Shown here in pieces: positions 23,844 to 33,066 of a stretch of 64,000 nucleotides of DNA. Within the stretch, counting starts at the first letter, position 1, and each line of letters starts with the position of its first letter. Position numbers and translations under genes: made by a program. The stretch lies in assembly GCA_934561555.1 (NCBI GenBank), contig CAKTGQ010000014.1, positions 1 through 64,000 on the forward strand, written 5' to 3'. Source of the DNA: an uncultured Faecalibacterium sp. (GTDB lineage: Bacteria > Bacillota > Clostridia > Oscillospirales > Ruminococcaceae). The notes beneath the pieces are model-generated. The model saw nothing but the letters and a program-made list of their open reading frames with translations. It was not told where the DNA came from and did no database searches.

Positions 23844-25340
23844 ATGCGCAGACAAAGCTTCTGGAACCACCGGTTCACTCGCACCCGGATCAAAAGCGAG
23901 AAGGTCCAGCTGCCGGAGATGCTCTTTGGCTATATTCTGGGCCCTATGGGTGCTTCCATCTCAGGCAGTATTTTCGGCAGCATCCTGCAAAGCTACTTCA
24001 CCGATGTGCTCCGGCTGGATCTGCGGTTCCTCAGCCGGTTGCAGCTGGTGTCCACCGTGCTCATCGTGGCGGCAAACCTTCTGGTAGGGCAGCTGATCGA
24101 GCGCACCCGCGCCACGGCGGGCAAGGCAAGGCCGTGGCTGCTGCTTTCGGTGTTTACCTTTTCCTCTGCCAGCGTGCTCATGTTCATCGTGCCTTTTCAG
24201 GGCGTTGCGCGCATGGTGTGGATCGCCGTGGCGTACAACCTGTATTACTCGTTTGCGTCCCCCATTTACAGCACAGCCAGCAGCATTATGCTCTCGGTGT
24301 CCACCCGGGACAGCCGGCAGCGCGGGCTGCTGGCCTCCATCAACAGCATGGTGGGTCTGGGCGTGATGGGCACTTGCAGCATGGTGTTCCCCATGCTGGT
24401 GTCCTTTTTCCTCCGGGAAAATATCCACCGCTGGTTCTTTACCATGCTGGGGGTGGCAGTGTTCACCGGGTTCACGATTTATTTGCAGTTCGCCTTTACC
24501 CGGGAGCGTGTTACCGAGGAGCGCCGCATTCTGGAAGGCCTGTACGGGCCGGAGGATGAATTTGAAGCCGCCCGGCAGGCAGAAGCACCCCCGCAGGAGC
24601 CGGCACCGGTGCAGCGGGTCTCGCTGCGCCGCCAGCTGCGGGCAGTGGCTGCCGACCCCATGTGGTGGCTCATACTGGGCGTATGTGTGCTGTTCCAGTG
24701 GAGCGGGTCTTTAAAAAACAGCACTATGACCTACTATTGTAAGTGGGTGGTGGACAACACCTTTTTGGGCAGTGCCGGTGCGTGGGGCGCGTCTCAATCC
24801 CTGCTGACCATGATGGGCGCGCTGCCCATGGCGCTGGCCTCGGTGCTGCTGGTGCCGCTGACCGACCGGTTCGGTAAGCGCAAGGTGTGCGGCTGGTTTC
24901 TGCTGCTGGGCGCTGCGGGCGGCGTCCTCGCGGGGCTGGGACAGGGCAGACTGGTTCCTGTTGCCATCGGCGTTGCGCTCAAGTGCTTCGGCTCTGCACC
25001 TACCTGCTGCCTGCTGCTTGCCATGGTGACCGATGTGGTGGACCATGTGGAGGGGCGCAGCGGCATCCGCACCGACGGACTTACCATGTCGGTGTACAGC
25101 TCCCTGTCCGTGGCGGGCGGTTCGGTAATGAGCGCATTGTTCAACGGGGTGCTGGCACGCACCGGCTATGACCAGTGCGCCAGCACGGCGCTGGGCACTG
25201 CCGCCCAGAACGCCGCCGTGCGTCATGTGATCGCAGGCGGGTATATCTGGGTGGAAACGCTCAGCTATGTGGCGGCGGGGCTTTTGCTGCTGGCCTTCTG
25301 GAAGGTGGAAAAAGACCTTGCCGCCCGGCAAAAAAACTGA
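23844..25340 (+). CDS. GPH/MFS-type sugar:cation symporter
   Basis: A 498-aa membrane protein with about 12 spans of the major facilitator superfamily, closest in pattern to the glycoside-pentoside-hexuronide symporters: LPEMLFGYILGPMGASISGS at the first span and GQLIERTRATAGKARPWLL in the first cytoplasmic loop, the family signature region. A hydrophilic loop at about 235-275 with PPQEPAPVQ joins the halves. Substrate is not readable. It stands alone, and the Shine-Dalgarno (AAAGGAA) is some 13 bases from the ATG. Its promoter is not clear (TATCAT at 23778-23783 is the best -10). Confidence 0.78.
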   Translation: MRRQSFWNHRFTRTRIKSEKVQLPEMLFGYILGPMGASISGSIFGSILQSYFTDVLRLDLRFLSRLQLVSTVLIVAANLLVGQLIERTRATAGKARPWLLLSVFTFSSASVLMFIVPFQGVARMVWIAVAYNLYYSFASPIYSTASSIMLSVSTRDSRQRGLLASINSMVGLGVMGTCSMVFPMLVSFFLRENIHRWFFTMLGVAVFTGFTIYLQFAFTRERVTEERRILEGLYGPEDEFEAARQAEAPPQEPAPVQRVSLRRQLRAVAADPMWWLILGVCVLFQWSGSLKNSTMTYYCKWVVDNTFLGSAGAWGASQSLLTMMGALPMALASVLLVPLTDRFGKRKVCGWFLLLGAAGGVLAGLGQGRLVPVAIGVALKCFGSAPTCCLLLAMVTDVVDHVEGRSGIRTDGLTMSVYSSLSVAGGSVMSALFNGVLARTGYDQCASTALGTAAQNAAVRHVIAGGYIWVETLSYVAAGLLLLAFWKVEKDLAARQKN

Positions 25341-25430
25341 CCCAAAACGGCATCTGCAACAAAAAACAGAACTCTGTACCGCCCAAAACGGCCTATCCTG
25401 CCGGAATTGCGTTCTGCGCTTTGTTTTGCA

Positions 25431-25459
25431 TTGCGCCCCACCCCGGGCTGTGGTATACT
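25431..25459 (+). promoter_or_regulatory. Promoter of the DUF1846 gene
   Basis: TTGCGC (25431-25436), 17 bases, TATACT (25454-25459). Confidence 0.65.
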
Positions 25460-25519
25460 TATGTTTGTGATTTTTTAGCCCGGGTATGGTGTGCCGGGCC
25501 ACCAGAGAGGAAACGAACG

Positions 25520-27013
25520 ATGAAAATAGGATTTGACAACGACAAATATCTTTCAATGCAGTCTGAGCATATCCGCGAGCGCATCAAGAAGTTTGACAAT
25601 AAGCTGTATCTGGAATTCGGCGGCAAGCTGTTCGACGATTACCACGCTTCCCGCGTGCTGCCCGGCTTTCAGCCGGACTCCAAGCTGCAGATGCTGTTGC
25701 AGCTCAAGGAGCAGGCCGAGATCGTTATCGTCATCAGCGCCGAGGACATCATCAGCAGCAAGGTGCGCGGCGACTACGGCATCACCTATGATCTGGACGT
25801 GCTGCGTCTCATCGACGCTTTTCAGGAGGTGGGGCTGTATGTGGGCAGCGTGTGCGTGACCAAGTACACCGCCGCCGCCGAGGTGGAAGCCTTTGAAAAG
25901 CGGCTGAACAGTCTGGGCATCCGCACCTTCCGCCACTACAAGATTCCCGGCTATCCCAACGATGTGGCTCGCATCGTCAGCGACGAGGGCTACGGCCGCA
26001 ACGAGTACATTGAGACCGAGCGCCCGCTGGTGGTCATCACCGCGCCCGGCCCCGGCAGCGGAAAAATGGCGGTCTGCCTGTCCCAGCTGTACCATGAATA
26101 TAAGCGGGGCGTCAAGGCCGGTTACGCCAAGTTCGAGACCTTCCCCATCTGGAACATTCCCCTGAAGCACCCGGTCAATCTGGCCTACGAGGCCGCCACC
26201 GCCGACCTGAACGATGTGAACATGATCGACCCCTTCCATCTGGAAGCCTACGGTGTGACCACCGTGAACTACAACCGTGACATCGAGATCTTCCCGGTGG
26301 TGAACGCGATGTTCGAACTAATCGCAGGGCAGAGCCCCTACAAGTCCCCCACGGACATGGGCGTGAACATGGCCGGTAACTGCATCGTGGACGACGCCGT
26401 CTGCTGCGAGGCCTCCCGCAAGGAGATCGTGCGCCGGTACTACAAGTGCCTGTGCGAGCAGAAGATCACCGGCACCGCCAAGGAGAGCGAGCGCTACAAG
26501 CTGGAGCTGCTGATGAATCAGGCCGGGCTGACCATGGGGGCACGGGAAGTGGAAAAGCAGGCGCACGCCCGCAGCGAAGCCACCGGCGGCGCACCGGCTG
26601 CTGCCATTGAGCTGAGCGATGGCACCGTCATCACCGGCAAGACCGGCCCGCTGCTGGGTGCTACCGCAAGCGCTCTGATCAACGCGCTCAAGTATCTGGC
26701 GGGCATCCCGCAGGAGACGGATCTGGTCAGCGCCGCTGCCATCGAGCCTATCCAGACCCTCAAGACCAACTATCTGGGCGGCAAGAATCCCCGTCTGCAC
26801 ACCGACGAGATCCTGATCGCCCTGTCCAGCTCTGCTGCTTCCAGCGAGCTTGCCGCAGCAGCCATGCACCAGCTGCCCAACCTCAAGGGCTGCGATGTGC
26901 ACTCCACCGTGCTGCTTTCCAGCGTGGACAGCAGCACCCTGAACCGTCTGGGCATGTACCTGACCTGCGACCCCGTCTACGAGGAAGAGGACCGCAAGTA
27001 CCATAAGCTGTAA
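25520..27013 (+). CDS. DUF1846 family protein
   Basis: A 497-aa cytoplasmic protein of the DUF1846 family, common in Firmicutes and of uncertain function. The start MKIGFDNDKYLSMQSEHI and the segment LEFGGKLFDDYHASRVLPGF are family hallmarks, as is the glycine-rich ITAPGPGSGKMAVCLSQLYH, which looks like a phosphate-binding loop. A structure-based suggestion of nucleotide or tRNA-like chemistry exists for relatives, but no reaction can be assigned from sequence. The start at 25520 follows GAGAGGAAAC. Promoter and terminator make it a single-gene unit. Confidence 0.85.
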   Translation: MKIGFDNDKYLSMQSEHIRERIKKFDNKLYLEFGGKLFDDYHASRVLPGFQPDSKLQMLLQLKEQAEIVIVISAEDIISSKVRGDYGITYDLDVLRLIDAFQEVGLYVGSVCVTKYTAAAEVEAFEKRLNSLGIRTFRHYKIPGYPNDVARIVSDEGYGRNEYIETERPLVVITAPGPGSGKMAVCLSQLYHEYKRGVKAGYAKFETFPIWNIPLKHPVNLAYEAATADLNDVNMIDPFHLEAYGVTTVNYNRDIEIFPVVNAMFELIAGQSPYKSPTDMGVNMAGNCIVDDAVCCEASRKEIVRRYYKCLCEQKITGTAKESERYKLELLMNQAGLTMGAREVEKQAHARSEATGGAPAAAIELSDGTVITGKTGPLLGATASALINALKYLAGIPQETDLVSAAAIEPIQTLKTNYLGGKNPRLHTDEILIALSSSAASSELAAAAMHQLPNLKGCDVHSTVLLSSVDSSTLNRLGMYLTCDPVYEEEDRKYHKL

Positions 27014-27033
27014 AAAATAAAAGATAATCGTGC

Positions 27034-27077
27034 AAACACCCCGGTCAGAGCCGTCAGGCTCTGACCGGGGTGTTTGT
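27034..27077 (+). terminator. Terminator of the DUF1846 gene
   Basis: A 17-bp stem (ACACCCCGGTCAGAGCC with its complement) and a GTCA loop, followed by TTTGTT. Confidence 0.85.
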
Positions 27078-27085
27078 TCTATTGC

Positions 27086-27114
27086 TTGCCAGTTGTTCGT
27101 AGTTGTGGTACACT
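27086..27114 (+). promoter_or_regulatory. Promoter of the NSS transporter
   Basis: TTGCCA (27086-27091), 17 bases, TACACT (27109-27114). Confidence 0.65.
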
Positions 27115-27163
27115 TGTTCTGCTTAATTCAATATAAAGAGGATAGGAAAAGAGGAACAACAAC

Positions 27164-28534
27164 ATGGAACAACAACACAAGCGCAGCGCGTTCTCCGGTA
27201 AGATCGGGTTCGTGCTGTCTGCCGCAGGCGCTTCGGTGGGTCTGGGCAACATCTGGCGCTTCCCGTATCTGGCAGCCAAATACGGCGGCGGCATTTTCCT
27301 GCTGGTATACATTCTGCTGGCAGTTACATTCGGTTATACCATGATCGTAGCCGAGACCGCGTTGGGCCGCATGACCCACAAAAGCCCGGTCAGCGCCTAC
27401 GCCCACTTCGGCAAGGGCAGGGGCATCCGGTTCGGCGGCTGGATCAACGCCATCATCCCCATTTTGATCGTGCCGTACTATTCGGTCATCGGTGGCTGGG
27501 TCATCCACTATCTGGCCGAGTACCTGTGCGGCCGCGGCAGCAATCTGGCGGCAGACGGCTATTTCTCCGCCTTTATCACTAACGGGTTGCAGGCTGAGCT
27601 GGCCTTTTTGCTCTTCACCCTGTTCACGCTGGGCGTCATTTTTGCCGGTGTGCGCAACGGCGTGGAGCGCGTCTCCAAGGTGATGATGCCGGTGCTGGTG
27701 GTGCTTTCGCTGGTCATTGCGGGGTACTCGGTCACCCGTCCCGGTGCGCTGGCGGGTGTAAAGTATTTTCTGGTGCCCAACCCCAAAAACTTTTCCTGGA
27801 TGACCGTGGTCACCGCCATGGGGCAGATGTTCTACTCGCTGTCCATCGCCATGGGCATTCTGGTCACCTTTGGCTCCTATATGAAGAAGGACGTCTCCAT
27901 CGAGGAATCTACCGAGAACGTGGAGGTGTTCGATACCGCCATTGCCATCATGGCAGGTTTGATGATCATCCCGGCGGTGTTCGCCTTCTCCGGCGGCGAC
28001 CCGGACACCCTGCAGGCTGGCCCTGCACTGATGTTCATCACCATCCCCAAGGTATTTGCCAGCATGGGTCTGGGCACCGTGGTGGGTGTGCTGTTCTTTG
28101 TGCTGGTGCTGTTTGCAGCCATTACCAGCTCCATCGCTTTGACCGAGAGCGCCGTCTCCACCTTTGAGGACGAACTGGGCTGGGACCGCACCCGCTCCAC
28201 CGTGCTCATCGGCGCCATCATGGTGGTGCTGGGCAGCCTGTCGGCACTGGGCTACGGCCCGCTGGCCGGGGTGACCGTGTTCGGGATGCAGTTTCTGGAC
28301 TTCTTCGACTTCCTGACCAACTCGGTCATGATGCCTATTGCAGCCATTGCCACCTGCCTGTTGGTGTCCCGCGTCATCGGCGTGGAGCAGATCGCGCAGG
28401 AGGTGGAGCAGGACGGTCAGCGGTTCCGCCGCAAGCCGGTGTTCAATTTTATGATCCGCTGGCTGTGCCCCATTTTTGCAGCTATCATTCTGGCAAGTTC
28501 GGTGGCAAACGCCTTGGGCTGGATCGCCATGTAA
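27164..28534 (+). CDS. Sodium-dependent neurotransmitter:sodium symporter family transporter
   Basis: A 456-aa transporter of the NSS (SNF) family that takes up an amino acid or amine with sodium. The opening GFVLSAAGASVGLGNIWRFPY is the unwound first helix that holds substrate and Na+, and FYSLSIAMGILVTFGSYM is the conserved middle helix. Eleven spans are expected, fewer than the animal proteins, as in bacterial Tyt1-type members. The RBS is GAGGAA. It sits 64 bases ahead of adenine deaminase, so the two may be co-transcribed, though a link in function is not obvious. The substrate is unknown. Confidence 0.9.
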   Translation: MEQQHKRSAFSGKIGFVLSAAGASVGLGNIWRFPYLAAKYGGGIFLLVYILLAVTFGYTMIVAETALGRMTHKSPVSAYAHFGKGRGIRFGGWINAIIPILIVPYYSVIGGWVIHYLAEYLCGRGSNLAADGYFSAFITNGLQAELAFLLFTLFTLGVIFAGVRNGVERVSKVMMPVLVVLSLVIAGYSVTRPGALAGVKYFLVPNPKNFSWMTVVTAMGQMFYSLSIAMGILVTFGSYMKKDVSIEESTENVEVFDTAIAIMAGLMIIPAVFAFSGGDPDTLQAGPALMFITIPKVFASMGLGTVVGVLFFVLVLFAAITSSIALTESAVSTFEDELGWDRTRSTVLIGAIMVVLGSLSALGYGPLAGVTVFGMQFLDFFDFLTNSVMMPIAAIATCLLVSRVIGVEQIAQEVEQDGQRFRRKPVFNFMIRWLCPIFAAIILASSVANALGWIAM

Positions 28535-28598
28535 AGTAAAGAAAACAGGTCTTTCAAGCAGCAGAACGCAGGCTTTTTAACAGGATAAGGGGGTTCTT

Positions 28599-30338
28599 AT
28601 GAAAATGGAAACCTTGAAACAGCAGATCCTGACAGCAAAGGGTGACGTGCGGGCAGAACTGGTGCTGAAAAACGCCCGGGTCATCAACGTGTTCACAAAC
28701 GAGATCGAGCAGGCCGATGTAGCCATCCGTCAAGGCATCATCCTTGGCGTGGGGCACTATACCGGCGAGACCGAGCTGGACCTGCAGGGCAAGTATGTCT
28801 GCCCGGGGCTTGTGGATGGGCACATCCACATTGAAAGCTCTATGCTCTGCGGCCCGGCCTTTGAGCAGGCGGTGCTGCCCCACGGCACTACGGCGGTGGT
28901 CACCGACCCGCACGAGATCTCCAATGTAGCCGGTACGGCGGGGCTGGATTTTATGCTGGAGACCACGAAAGATCTGGCGCTTTCGGTCTACTTCATGCTA
29001 CCCTCCTGCGTGCCTGCTACCGGGCTGGACGAGTCCGGCGCGGTGCTGGAAGCAGAGCAGCTGCGCCCCTACTACCGGCAGCCCCGGGTGCTGGGTCTGG
29101 CAGAGCTGATGAACTCCTACGGCACAGTGCGCGCGGACGAAAAGATCTTGCAGAAGATCTGCGACTGCACCGCTGCGGGCAAAAAAATCGATGGGCACGC
29201 ACCCTTCCTCAGCGGGGAGGAGCTGAACGCCTATATCGCCGCCGGGGTGCAGTCCGACCATGAGTGCTCGGACATCCACGAGGCAATGGAAAAGCTGCGG
29301 CGCGGCCAGTACATCATGGTGCGGGAGGGTACGGCGGCCCAGAATATGGACAGCCTGCTGCCCCTGTTCCGGGAGCCCTATTGCAGCCGCTGTATGCTGG
29401 TGACCGACGACAAGCACCCCGGAGACCTGTTGCAGGGCGGGCATATCGATTACATCATCCGCAAGGCCATTGCCGCCGGGGTAGACCCGGTGGTGGCGGT
29501 GCGCATGGGCACCCTTGTTCCGTGCCAGTACTTCGGCCTTGCACACAGCGGTGCAATAGCCCCCGGCTATACCGCCGACCTGATCGTGCTGTCCGATCTG
29601 GAACAGTTCACGGTAGAGCAGGTATACAAAAAGGGCAAACTGGTGGCGCAGCAGGGCAAAATGCTGCACCCTGCCGCCCTTGCCGTGGACAAGGCACGGT
29701 TTGCACGGGTGTTCGATTCTTTCAATATGGACGAGATCACCCCGGAGCAATTGCAGCTGAAGCAGCCCGGCACCCGGCAGCGGGTGATCTGCCTGACCCC
29801 GCATTCGCTATTGACCACGGAAAAGATCGTTCCGTTCTGCCAGCACCCGGGCACAGCGCCCGGCGTGGACGTGGCACAGCAGATCGTCAAGCTGGCGGTG
29901 TTCGAGCGGCATCACCGCTCCGGTCATGTGGGCTTGGGCTTTTTGGGTAACTACGGGCTGCAATGTGGCGCAGTGGCTTCCAGCATCGCCCACGACTCCC
30001 ACAACCTCATCGTGGCGGGCACCAACGATGCCGACATGGTGCTGGCGGGCAACACGGTGCGCAAAAATAAAGGCGGCTTAGCCTTTGCGCTGAACGGGCA
30101 GGTGGTAGGGGAGCTGCCGCTGCCGGTGGCAGGGCTTATGAGCACCGAAAGCGCCGAAGCCGTGGAGGAAAAGCTGCAAGCGCTCAAGGCAGCGCTGAAA
30201 GCCCACGGTATCTCGGAGGACATCGACGCCTTTATGACCCTTGCCTTCGTCAGCCTGCCGGTCATCCCGAAGCTGCGGCTGAACACCTACGGCATCGTGG
30301 ATGTGGATGCCCAGCAGATCGTTCCGGCGGTGTTCTGA
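28599..30338 (+). CDS. ade: Adenine deaminase
   Basis: A 579-aa amidohydrolase that converts adenine to hypoxanthine and ammonia in purine salvage. Metal-site motifs: PGLVDGHIHIESSML (HxH pair), VVTDPHEISNV, GHAPFLSG and the C-terminal KNKGGLAFALNGQV typical of the Ade family. The length (about 580) matches bacterial adenine deaminases. The ATG at 28599 has AAGGGGG upstream; a second Met six bases later is possible. It ends before a perfect terminator hairpin. Confidence 0.93.
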   Translation: MKMETLKQQILTAKGDVRAELVLKNARVINVFTNEIEQADVAIRQGIILGVGHYTGETELDLQGKYVCPGLVDGHIHIESSMLCGPAFEQAVLPHGTTAVVTDPHEISNVAGTAGLDFMLETTKDLALSVYFMLPSCVPATGLDESGAVLEAEQLRPYYRQPRVLGLAELMNSYGTVRADEKILQKICDCTAAGKKIDGHAPFLSGEELNAYIAAGVQSDHECSDIHEAMEKLRRGQYIMVREGTAAQNMDSLLPLFREPYCSRCMLVTDDKHPGDLLQGGHIDYIIRKAIAAGVDPVVAVRMGTLVPCQYFGLAHSGAIAPGYTADLIVLSDLEQFTVEQVYKKGKLVAQQGKMLHPAALAVDKARFARVFDSFNMDEITPEQLQLKQPGTRQRVICLTPHSLLTTEKIVPFCQHPGTAPGVDVAQQIVKLAVFERHHRSGHVGLGFLGNYGLQCGAVASSIAHDSHNLIVAGTNDADMVLAGNTVRKNKGGLAFALNGQVVGELPLPVAGLMSTESAEAVEEKLQALKAALKAHGISEDIDAFMTLAFVSLPVIPKLRLNTYGIVDVDAQQIVPAVF

Positions 30339-30382
30339 GAGCGCTGCCTGAGAGGAACGGTCTTTAAACCTGACGTTTTTAT

Positions 30383-30424
30383 CGCAATGCCGGACAGTCT
30401 GCGGGCTGTCCGGCATTGCGTTTT
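30383..30424 (+). terminator. Terminator of the adenine deaminase gene
   Basis: CGCAATGCCGGACAG pairs perfectly with CTGTCCGGCATTGCG, followed by four T. Confidence 0.88.
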
Positions 30425-30520
30425 ACGGCAAGATGGCTCTTGACTTTTTGCCACAGAACCGGTATGTTGATACTGTCCGTCTGACACACAATAATGTATT
30501 TTATAATATAAGGGAACTTT

Positions 30521-31291
30521 ATGGAAAAACGCAGCACACCCTCTTTGCAGATCACCGACCGCTTTGGCGCACAGGCGGCCTTTGCCAGCCTACGCCTGCC
30601 GGACGGCACCGAAGCCAACGTACCGGCAGAGCACGCCGCCGCTATCTATGTAAACGAGCAGCCCGCCTTCCGGGTGGTATGCACCCCGGCGCTGCTGCCG
30701 CAGCTGGCCTTGGGACGGCTGCTCACCGAAGGGTGGATCGCATCTGCGGACGAGGTGGAGCAGATCGCCGTCTGCGCCGAGGGCGCAAAGGTGCAGGTAT
30801 ATCTGCGCCACCCGCTGCCCACCCGCCGCGCCGCCGCGCAGGAGGTGGCCAGCTGCTGCACTGATAATATCGCGCTGGGCGGTCCGGTGGAGTTGCAGCC
30901 TTTGCGCCCTGTGCCGGGGCTGGCGTTGCAGCCGGAATGGGTGCAGACCTTGACCGCCGCCATGCACGCCGGGCTGCCGCTGTACCGTGCTACCCGGGCG
31001 GTGCACAGCTGCTTTGTGCTGCAGGGGGGCGAGATCGTTTTTGCCTGCGAGGATCTGGGACGGCACAACGCGCTGGATAAGGCGGTGGGCTGCGCGGTGC
31101 TGGCGGGGCTTCCGCTGGCAGAATGTGTACTGTACACCAGCGGCCGGGTGCCGCTGGATATGGTGCGCAAGGCCATCCGCGCCGGGGTGCCGGTGCTGGT
31201 AAGCAAAAGTATGCCCACCGTGCAATCCGCAGAGCTTGCGGCGGAATACGGCCTGCAGCTGGTGTGCGGGCGCAAATTCCCTAAACTTTAA
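30521..31291 (+). CDS. fdhD: Formate dehydrogenase accessory sulfurtransferase FdhD
   Basis: A 256-aa FdhD-family protein, which carries sulfur from a cysteine desulfurase to the Mo/W atom of formate dehydrogenase. Recognisable parts: LALGRLLTEGWI, FACEDLGRHNALDKAVG and the ending VLVSKSMPTVQSAELA. The sulfur-carrying cysteines usually stand as CxxC; here there are adjacent Cys112 and Cys113 (ASCCTDN), a variant. No formate dehydrogenase gene is in the window; it opens the tungsten/molybdenum island, so it may also serve the AOR-type enzyme or an FDH elsewhere. RBS AAGGGA supports the ATG. Confidence 0.88.
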   Translation: MEKRSTPSLQITDRFGAQAAFASLRLPDGTEANVPAEHAAAIYVNEQPAFRVVCTPALLPQLALGRLLTEGWIASADEVEQIAVCAEGAKVQVYLRHPLPTRRAAAQEVASCCTDNIALGGPVELQPLRPVPGLALQPEWVQTLTAAMHAGLPLYRATRAVHSCFVLQGGEIVFACEDLGRHNALDKAVGCAVLAGLPLAECVLYTSGRVPLDMVRKAIRAGVPVLVSKSMPTVQSAELAAEYGLQLVCGRKFPKL

Positions 31292-31343
31292 ACAAATATT
31301 ACAAAAACAATAGTTACAAAACGGAAAAGCCTGTCTGTTTCTG

Positions 31344-31373
31344 TTGACATACTCCGCGCACGCATGTTAATAT
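31344..31373 (+). promoter_or_regulatory. Promoter of the FMN-binding/AOR operon
   Basis: TTGACA (31344-31349), 18 bases, TAATAT (31368-31373). The leader that follows has a CCGCTCCG..CGGAGCGG hairpin and a CCGGG-GTTA-CCCGG hairpin before the ribosome site. Confidence 0.65.
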
Positions 31374-31469
31374 ATTATCGAAGAGACCGCTCCGCTGTTG
31401 CAGCAGCCGGAGCGGCCTCAATTGTTGTCCGGGGTTACCCGGCGAAATAAAAAACAGGCAGGTGATAAC

Positions 31470-32387
31470 ATGAAGCAGGCAACCAACCCGTTTGCGCCCG
31501 TACCGCTGTGGCGCAAGCGGCTGCCGGGCTATGCAGCCATGGGCGTTGCGACCATCGCCTTGGCGGTCGGTCTGACCACCTTGCAAAGCGCACGCACCAC
31601 GGTTGCCGGTACCCTGCTGCCGGTGTCGGAGGCGGATGCAGCCGCCTATGGCATCAGCGCAGTGTATCAGCTCGACGATGGCAGCTACCGCGTGGAGGGC
31701 TCTCAGAAGGGCTTCCAGAGCGATGTGCAGGCTGCCGTGACCATTGACGCCGAGAGCAATGTTTCCGCAGTAGAGATCCTCTCGCAGGACGAAACAGAAA
31801 GCCTTGGCGGCCAGTGCGTCAACCCGGAGTTCACGTCCCAGTATCAGGGCACCGCTCCCTTCACGCTGGCGGGCAAAAGCTACACCGTAACGGACCCCGT
31901 TACCGGTGCCGCCTATGCCGCTGCCGGTGCGGCGGAGGAACAGCCCGCTGCTGCCGGGGATTTTGACCCCGCACAGTGGCGCACCTATGATACCTCTCCC
32001 GAGGCCGAGGCGACCCGCAAGATGTATGCTGCGGGGCTTACCCTCTCGGCGCTGAATGGGGAGCCTTTGGACGATGAGCTGGCTCCGCCGCTGGATTCCA
32101 GCGCAGAGGCCGTGGCACGGCGCAAGCTGTACGCAGCCATGCTCAGCAAGAGCGCACTGGACGGCGAGCCGATGGCGATCCCCTTTGCGGATCTCTCGGC
32201 AGAAGAGCAGTCCAAGGTGCGTCTGGAGCAGGCCAGCCTGACCACCACCGGCAATGCGTCCGGTGCCGTCAGCGCAGACCTGACCGAGGTGGACGCCCTT
32301 TCCGGTGCGACCATCACCTCTTCGGCTGTGACGACCATCGTCAACAACTCGTATTTCTATGTGACCGAGGTGCTCAGCGCAGAGTGA
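31470..32387 (+). CDS. Exported FMN-binding domain protein with an internal repeat
   Basis: A 305-aa protein with a single N-terminal membrane anchor (about 18-42) and an FMN_bind domain. The covalent-flavin motif is VDALSGATITSS at 274-285, where Thr281 is the expected site for FMN (attached by an ApbE-type enzyme outside the membrane). The first half of the domain is at about 55-120 (YRVEGSQKGFQSDVQAAV). Between the halves lies an insert of about 110 residues with two related helical units, beginning TSPEAEATRKMYAAGLTLSA and SSAEAVARRKLYAAMLSKSA. It heads the operon with the Fe-S protein and AOR-type enzyme, so it probably passes electrons to or from them on the outer face. Confidence 0.82.
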   Translation: MKQATNPFAPVPLWRKRLPGYAAMGVATIALAVGLTTLQSARTTVAGTLLPVSEADAAAYGISAVYQLDDGSYRVEGSQKGFQSDVQAAVTIDAESNVSAVEILSQDETESLGGQCVNPEFTSQYQGTAPFTLAGKSYTVTDPVTGAAYAAAGAAEEQPAAAGDFDPAQWRTYDTSPEAEATRKMYAAGLTLSALNGEPLDDELAPPLDSSAEAVARRKLYAAMLSKSALDGEPMAIPFADLSAEEQSKVRLEQASLTTTGNASGAVSADLTEVDALSGATITSSAVTTIVNNSYFYVTEVLSAE

Positions 32388-32409
32388 CCTCAACGGAGGA
32401 ATGGAACCT

Positions 32410-33054
32410 ATGGCAAAAACTGATTTCCTGACGGCTGACATGACCCGCCGTCAATTCATGAAGATCTCGGGCAAGAGCCTTGCAGGGCTCACCCTGTCCG
32501 CTTCCATGCTGTCCCTGTTCGGCTGCTCTCAGCAGCAGGTGGATTCCGGCGCAGTGGCCACCTGGGCACTGCCCCAGGGCCTGCTGGTGGTCAACGCAGA
32601 CCTGTGCACCGGCTGCCAGCGCTGCGAGATCAACTGCACCCTGACCAACGACGGCGTGTGCTCCTCTTACATCAGCCGCGTCAAGATCCAGCGCCGCCTG
32701 AATCTGGACGGCGCCGGCAACGGCCTGCTGTCCGGCACCGATAACTGCTGGGTCTACTTCCCGGACACCTGCCGCCAGTGCGAGGACCCCGCCTGCGGCA
32801 ACGCCTGCCCGCAGAAGGCTATCACCACCGACAGCCGCGGTATCCGTGTAGTGGATACCGACAAGTGCATCGGCTGTGGTGCCTGCCATGAGGCCTGCCC
32901 GTGGCACATGCCCACCGTCAACCCCGAGACCGGCAAGTCCTCCAAGTGCATCGCCTGCGGTGCCTGCGTGGCAGGCTGCCCGTCCGGCGCTCTGTCCATC
33001 GTGGATTGGGATGCCGTTACCAGCGCAGCACAGGCTGCATACTTGGATCTGTAA
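32410..33054 (+). CDS. Twin-arginine 4x[4Fe-4S] ferredoxin-like protein (YdhY-like)
   Basis: A 214-aa electron carrier. The N-terminus has a twin-arginine motif (TRRQFMKIS), a hydrophobic stretch and a possible lipobox LFGC, so it should be folded with its clusters and then exported. Sixteen cysteines form four cluster sites: CTGCQRCEINC, CRQCEDPACGNAC, CIGCGACHEAC and CIACGACVAGC, the PsrB/HycB/YdhY layout. The ATG at 32410 is ten bases after GGAGG; the ATG at 32401 is too close. It is 12 bases before the AOR gene. It most likely takes electrons from or gives them to the AOR subunit and the flavinylated protein. Whether the lipid is added is uncertain because of Phe in the lipobox. Confidence 0.87.
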   Translation: MAKTDFLTADMTRRQFMKISGKSLAGLTLSASMLSLFGCSQQQVDSGAVATWALPQGLLVVNADLCTGCQRCEINCTLTNDGVCSSYISRVKIQRRLNLDGAGNGLLSGTDNCWVYFPDTCRQCEDPACGNACPQKAITTDSRGIRVVDTDKCIGCGACHEACPWHMPTVNPETGKSSKCIACGACVAGCPSGALSIVDWDAVTSAAQAAYLDL

Positions 33055-33066
33055 GGAGGAACTACA

